Source of the DNA: an uncultured Aquimarina sp.
GTDB taxonomy: Bacteria; Bacteroidota; Bacteroidia; Flavobacteriales; Flavobacteriaceae
DNA length: 33,046 nucleotides
Reading direction: 5' to 3'
NCBI GenBank assembly: GCA_938011245.1
Contig: CALLUJ010000126.1
Location: forward strand, 1 to 33,046
A program made the position numbers and the translations under genes. Position 1 is the first letter of the stretch; every line of letters starts with the position of its first letter. The notes under the pieces are model-generated. The model made no database searches. It was not told where the DNA came from and worked only from the letters and a program-made list of their open reading frames with translations. Below, one piece after another: positions 30,728-33,046 of this stretch.

Positions 30728-31430
30728 GAATATTGAATATTCGTTTTCCAGAAATTATTTTAATGAACGCTTTAAAAATCAAGCAATTGATGCATATTAT
30801 AAAAATTTTGATTTGCAAGACATTTCGGAATTAAAAGAGGTCTTAAAAAACGAATCTATTCATGGAATGAATGTCACCATTCCTTACAAACGAGATATCA
30901 TGCCATTCCTAGATAGACTTTCTCCCGATGCTGAAGCTATAGGGGCTGTAAATGTGGTAAAGTTTGAAAAAGATGGGTCACTTACTGGATACAACAGCGA
31001 TTATTATGGTTTTTCAGCATCCTTACAGCCTTTACTCAAAATAAAACCTAAAAAAGCTTTGATATTAGGAACTGGCGGAGCTTCTAAAGCTATTGCTTAT
31101 GCTCTAAAAGACTTAGGAATAGAATATACTTTTGTATCTAGAACTCCAAAGGAGGGACAATACACCTATTCTAATTTAAATGAAGCCATTATTAAAGATT
31201 ATTTACTTATTATTAATAGCACTCCTTTAGGAACTTTTCCAAAAACAGAGGCTTATCCCAATATTCCTTATCAATATATTACCTCTAACCATATGTTATT
31301 TGATTTAATTTACAACCCTGCGATAACTCAATTTCTAAAAAAGGGTTACGAACAAGGAGCAAGTATTTTAAATGGTGAACGAATGCTGGTATTACAAGCA
31401 GAAAAATCGTGGGAAATATGGAATAGTTAA
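30699..31430 (+). CDS. aroE: Shikimate dehydrogenase
   Basis: AroE reduces 3-dehydroshikimate to shikimate with NADPH, step four of the chorismate pathway. The 243-residue protein is at the short end of the family but complete: YSFSRNYFNERF, NVTIPYKRDI (catalytic Lys), NSDYYGF (catalytic Asp), the dinucleotide-binding LGTGGASKAIAYAL, and DLIYNPAIT. It begins inside the 3' end of waaA (29-base overlap), so its translation may depend on ribosomes finishing waaA. An AT-rich hairpin follows before the tRNA promoter. Confidence 0.94.
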   Translation: MKKTYGLLGRNIEYSFSRNYFNERFKNQAIDAYYKNFDLQDISELKEVLKNESIHGMNVTIPYKRDIMPFLDRLSPDAEAIGAVNVVKFEKDGSLTGYNSDYYGFSASLQPLLKIKPKKALILGTGGASKAIAYALKDLGIEYTFVSRTPKEGQYTYSNLNEAIIKDYLLIINSTPLGTFPKTEAYPNIPYQYITSNHMLFDLIYNPAITQFLKKGYEQGASILNGERMLVLQAEKSWEIWNS

Positions 31431-31463
31431 CTTGTAATGTTCTATTTTTCAATGTCTTTAAAA

Positions 31464-31491
31464 ATGAAATAAAAAAAATATTTTTTTTCAT
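31464..31491 (+). terminator. Possible terminator after aroE
   Basis: ATGAAATAAAAAAAA (31464-31478) pairs with TTTTTTTTCAT (31481-31491), with one unpaired T. It has no GC clamp, so termination strength is uncertain. Confidence 0.45.
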
Positions 31492-31501
31492 CGAATAATG
31501 C

Positions 31502-31531
31502 TTGTTAAACTAAATAAAAGTCTTAAATTTG
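31502..31531 (+). promoter_or_regulatory. Promoter of the tRNA-Gly/tRNA-Leu unit
   Basis: TTG (31502-31504), 19 bases, TAAATTTG (31524-31531): an exact match to the Bacteroidota housekeeping consensus. The transcript would start near 31538, about 35 bases before tRNA-Gly. Confidence 0.85.
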
Positions 31532-31571
31532 CACCCGCAATATATATGTATTGCATCGTTCATTACAAACT

Positions 31572-31643
31572 GCGAAAGTAGCTCAGGGGTAGAGCATCAC
31601 CTTGCCAAGGTGGGGGTCGCGAGTTCAAATCTCGTCTTTCGCT
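31572..31643 (+). tRNA. tRNA-Gly (GCC)
   Basis: The cloverleaf has acceptor stem GCGAAAG/CTTTCGC, anticodon loop with GCC, T-arm GCGAG-TTCAAAT-CTCGT and discriminator T. CCA is not encoded. It is the first of two tRNAs on one transcript, 21 bases before tRNA-Leu. Confidence 0.97.
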
Positions 31644-31664
31644 CTGAGATCTAAAATATACCAC

Positions 31665-31748
31665 GCTCGGGTGGTGGAATTGGTAGACACGTTGGACTTA
31701 AAATCCAATGTCCATTAGGACGTACGGGTTCAAGTCCCGTCCCGAGTA
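31665..31748 (+). tRNA. tRNA-Leu (TAA)
   Basis: Acceptor GCTCGGG pairs with CCCGAGT (first pair G-U), discriminator A. The anticodon stem-loop TTGGA-CTTAAAA-TCCAA gives TAA. A long variable arm (TGTCCATTAGGACG), as needed for leucine class II tRNAs, is present, and the T-loop is TTCAAGT. CCA is not encoded. Confidence 0.97.
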
Positions 31749-31755
31749 CTTAAAG

Positions 31756-31788
31756 CCTTCTTAATCTTTTGATTTTGAAGGTTTTTTT
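31756..31788 (+). terminator. Terminator of the tRNA unit
   Basis: CCTTC (31756-31760) pairs with GAAGG (31777-31781), an inner AATC/GATT adds to it across a TT mismatch, loop TTTT. Seven T (31782-31788) follow, 8 bases past tRNA-Leu. Confidence 0.8.
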
Positions 31789-32017
31789 GTATTTAATAGT
31801 TTCGTTTGTCCGCTATTTGTCCGAAAAAAAATTCAATACTTATCTTTCTATAAACTTTTTTGAGGTTGGTATATGTTGGCATAAATAGTTCTATTCTATG
31901 ATATTTATTAGCTCTAACATTAAATTTATTTTAAAATCAAAGTAGATATACAGTCATTTTTTTAAATATAAATACCATATATTTAGCGTTTTACAAATAA
32001 ATAGTTAATTGAGTTCA
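31789..32017. other. AT-rich gap after the tRNA unit with TTTGTCCG direct repeats
   Basis: TTTGTCCG occurs twice, at 31805-31812 and 31816-31823, in an 11-base period. The rest is AT-rich with no gene. The 3' flank of tRNA genes is a common integration point for tyrosine recombinases, and paired repeats there might be binding arms. No integrase is visible nearby, so this is only a suggestion. Confidence 0.35.
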
Positions 32018-32428
32018 ATGGAATTAGATAAAATTATTATTCACGAATTAAATAAATAGAGTGCCATAAATGAAACTAACTTAATATTATCACAAGAGCT
32101 TGTTTCAATAGACGATAATTCAAAAGGATTAGTTAACGCACTTAATAAAAGTTATAATACAGATAAAGTATTGTATGCTATTTTTGATGATTCTGAAGGA
32201 AGATATTTTCCTGAGAAATTTTTGGAGTACAAGAGTTCAGAGAAAAATGATAATAATTTTATTCGTTTTACTAGAAATGTTATTGGTAATTTAGAACCTG
32301 TTTTACAACAAGTGACGATGGCAACTGGAAGGTATTTTGTTTTTACTGAATATAATAGTAATGGAAATGACTTTTGGGGAGTATTTTTAATTAGAGATAC
32401 AGAAGGAAAGTATTTTAGCCCCCAATAA
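32018..32428 (+). pseudogene. NdpA-like nucleoid-associated protein, 5' fragment with internal stop
   Basis: Reading from ATG 32018 gives MELDKIIIHELNK, then TAG at 32057-32059, then the same frame continues with ETNLILSQELVSIDDNSKGL and further to TAA 32426-32428. The pattern (short start strand, I-x-H-x-L, LILSQEL, later FTRNVIGNLEPVL and ATGRYFVFTEY) matches the N-terminal part of the 37-kDa nucleoid-associated proteins (NdpA/YejK, about 330-350 residues). Only about 130 residues remain; the last few codons and the stop appear to come from the end of the following IS3 fragment. With the internal TAG and the missing C-terminus it is a pseudogene. Confidence 0.65.
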
Positions 32429-32436
32429 GTTCGGAG
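32408..32436 (+). repeat. Possible left end of the IS3-family element
   Basis: The stretch AGCCCCCAATAAGTTCGG resembles terminal repeats of IS3-family (IS150-like) elements, which often read TG...CCCCCAAAAAGTT. It lies where the NdpA frame ends and 40 bases before the transposase start, as expected. The exact junction is uncertain. Confidence 0.4.
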
Positions 32437-32471
32437 AGATATTTTAAATTTCAAATAGATAAATTTGAGAT

Positions 32472-33046
32472 ATGAAATACAAGAAATGGGAGCTGTCCCA
32501 GAAGCTAGAAATCCTATCAGAATCCGAAGACTTAGGTATTGTAGAAACCTGTCGTAAGCATGGAGTAAGCACAGGAACTTTTTATAGTTGGAAGAAGAAG
32601 TTTGAACACAAGGGAGAAGCGGGATTAAAAGTAAAGAGCTTAAGGAAGTCGAAGAAGAGTTTTCAAAATTATTTTGGATATAAAAATCATGCAAAAGTAG
32701 ATCACAATAGTAAAATTATTACCTCTTATATGGTAACAACAGCTTCAGTTCATGATAGTCAAGTTATAGATAATTTACTCAATGAAAAAGATAATGGAGA
32801 AAAACTATATGCAGATAGTGCTTATGTAGGTCAAGACCATGTGCTGCAAAAACATAATATAATTGATCAAATTCATGAGAAAGGCTACAAAAATAGTCCT
32901 CTGACAGAGACTCAAAAAGAATTGAACAAAGAAAAATCAAAAACAAGAGCTAGAGTTGAGCATGTATTTGGATTTATGGAGAATAGTATGGGAAGTATGT
33001 ATTTTAGAAAAATAGGTATAAAAAGAGCAGAAACAGTGATAGGATT
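32472..33046 (+). pseudogene. Chimeric transposase fragment: IS3-family OrfA fused to IS5-family DDE domain
   Basis: One open frame of 191 codons runs from ATG 32472 off the right edge. Residues 1-54 are an IS3-family OrfA helix-turn-helix (WELSQKLEILSESEDLGIVE, CRKHGVSTGTFYSWKKKF, GEAGLKV). In 32636-32669 the DNA read one frame over gives KELKEVEEE-like OrfA leucine-zipper sequence, so OrfA itself has an internal deletion and is frameshifted. From about residue 66 the frame becomes the C-terminal part of an IS5-family transposase: FGYKNHAKVDHNSK, ASVHDSQ, YADSAYVGQ (second catalytic Asp) and TRARVEHVFGFM (catalytic Glu). The first catalytic Asp region is missing. It is most likely debris of nested insertions rather than a working protein. 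Confidence 0.75.

Noticed and set aside
31537-31554. GCAATA/TATTGC hairpin in the tRNA leader
   Set aside because: Short, six pairs, probably removed during tRNA processing; no sign of a regulatory role.
32152-32694. 180-codon minus-strand frame at the right end
   Set aside because: It lies antisense to the NdpA fragment and IS3 OrfA, both of which show clear family patterns on the plus strand.
1-33046. CRISPR arrays, rRNA genes, riboswitches, toxin-antitoxin pairs and retrons
   Set aside because: I looked for regularly spaced repeats, rRNA motifs, known aptamer patterns, adjacent small toxin-antitoxin frames and reverse-transcriptase motifs and saw none.

Overview
The window is strongly AT-rich chromosomal DNA from a member of the Bacteroidota, most likely Flavobacteriaceae. 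This rests on Bacteroidota-type promoters (TTG, about 19 bases, TAnnTTTG) before both tRNA loci, Bacteroidota conjugation proteins (TraG/TraM/TraN type), and several families typical of flavobacteria: BshB1, the DUF6913-dapA pair, and thioredoxin followed by a DUF6952-type protein. The genus cannot be fixed from sequence reading alone.

Region 1 (1-12,500) is accessory. It opens inside a frameshifted IS1595-family transposase. A minus-strand conjugation operon follows, read from 9007 down to about 771: a VirD4-like coupling protein, a secreted M23 peptidase, TraM (VirB10-like), the TraG/VirB4 ATPase, TraN (VirB9-like), then three small unrecognised proteins. No relaxase, TraJ, TraK or integrase is visible, so the module is partial here or continues past the left edge. 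Divergent from it, on the plus strand, lie four genes (9545-12491): a secreted protein, a Lys-rich protein with a recent 44-residue duplication and a hydrophobic hairpin, a bacterial PH-domain membrane protein, and a caspase-fold protein that keeps its His but appears to have lost the catalytic Cys.

Region 2 (12,630-31,430) is ordinary chromosomal housekeeping: queA, an astacin-type lipoprotein protease, an rluD-type pseudouridine synthase with a PASTA protein, ddl and coaD, tRNA-His, bshB1, a peroxiredoxin followed by a thioredoxin operon, a DUF493 protein, a Kir-type potassium channel with no normal start codon, dapA with DUF6913, a membrane protein, rimO, a DUF6503-like protein, two small orphans, a DegT-family aminotransferase, and waaA overlapping aroE. 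Several convincing terminators separate these units.

Region 3 (31,500-33,046) begins with tRNA-Gly and tRNA-Leu behind a clear promoter and ahead of a terminator. Beyond them is a graveyard: an NdpA-like gene with an internal stop, cut by an IS3-family fragment, itself joined to the 3' part of an IS5-family transposase that runs off the window. Both ends of the window therefore fall inside insertion sequences.

The most interesting items are the cargo block with the degenerate caspase, the non-canonical conjugation cluster with its small basic proteins, and the potassium channel whose conserved N-terminus lies upstream of any ATG/GTG/TTG start.
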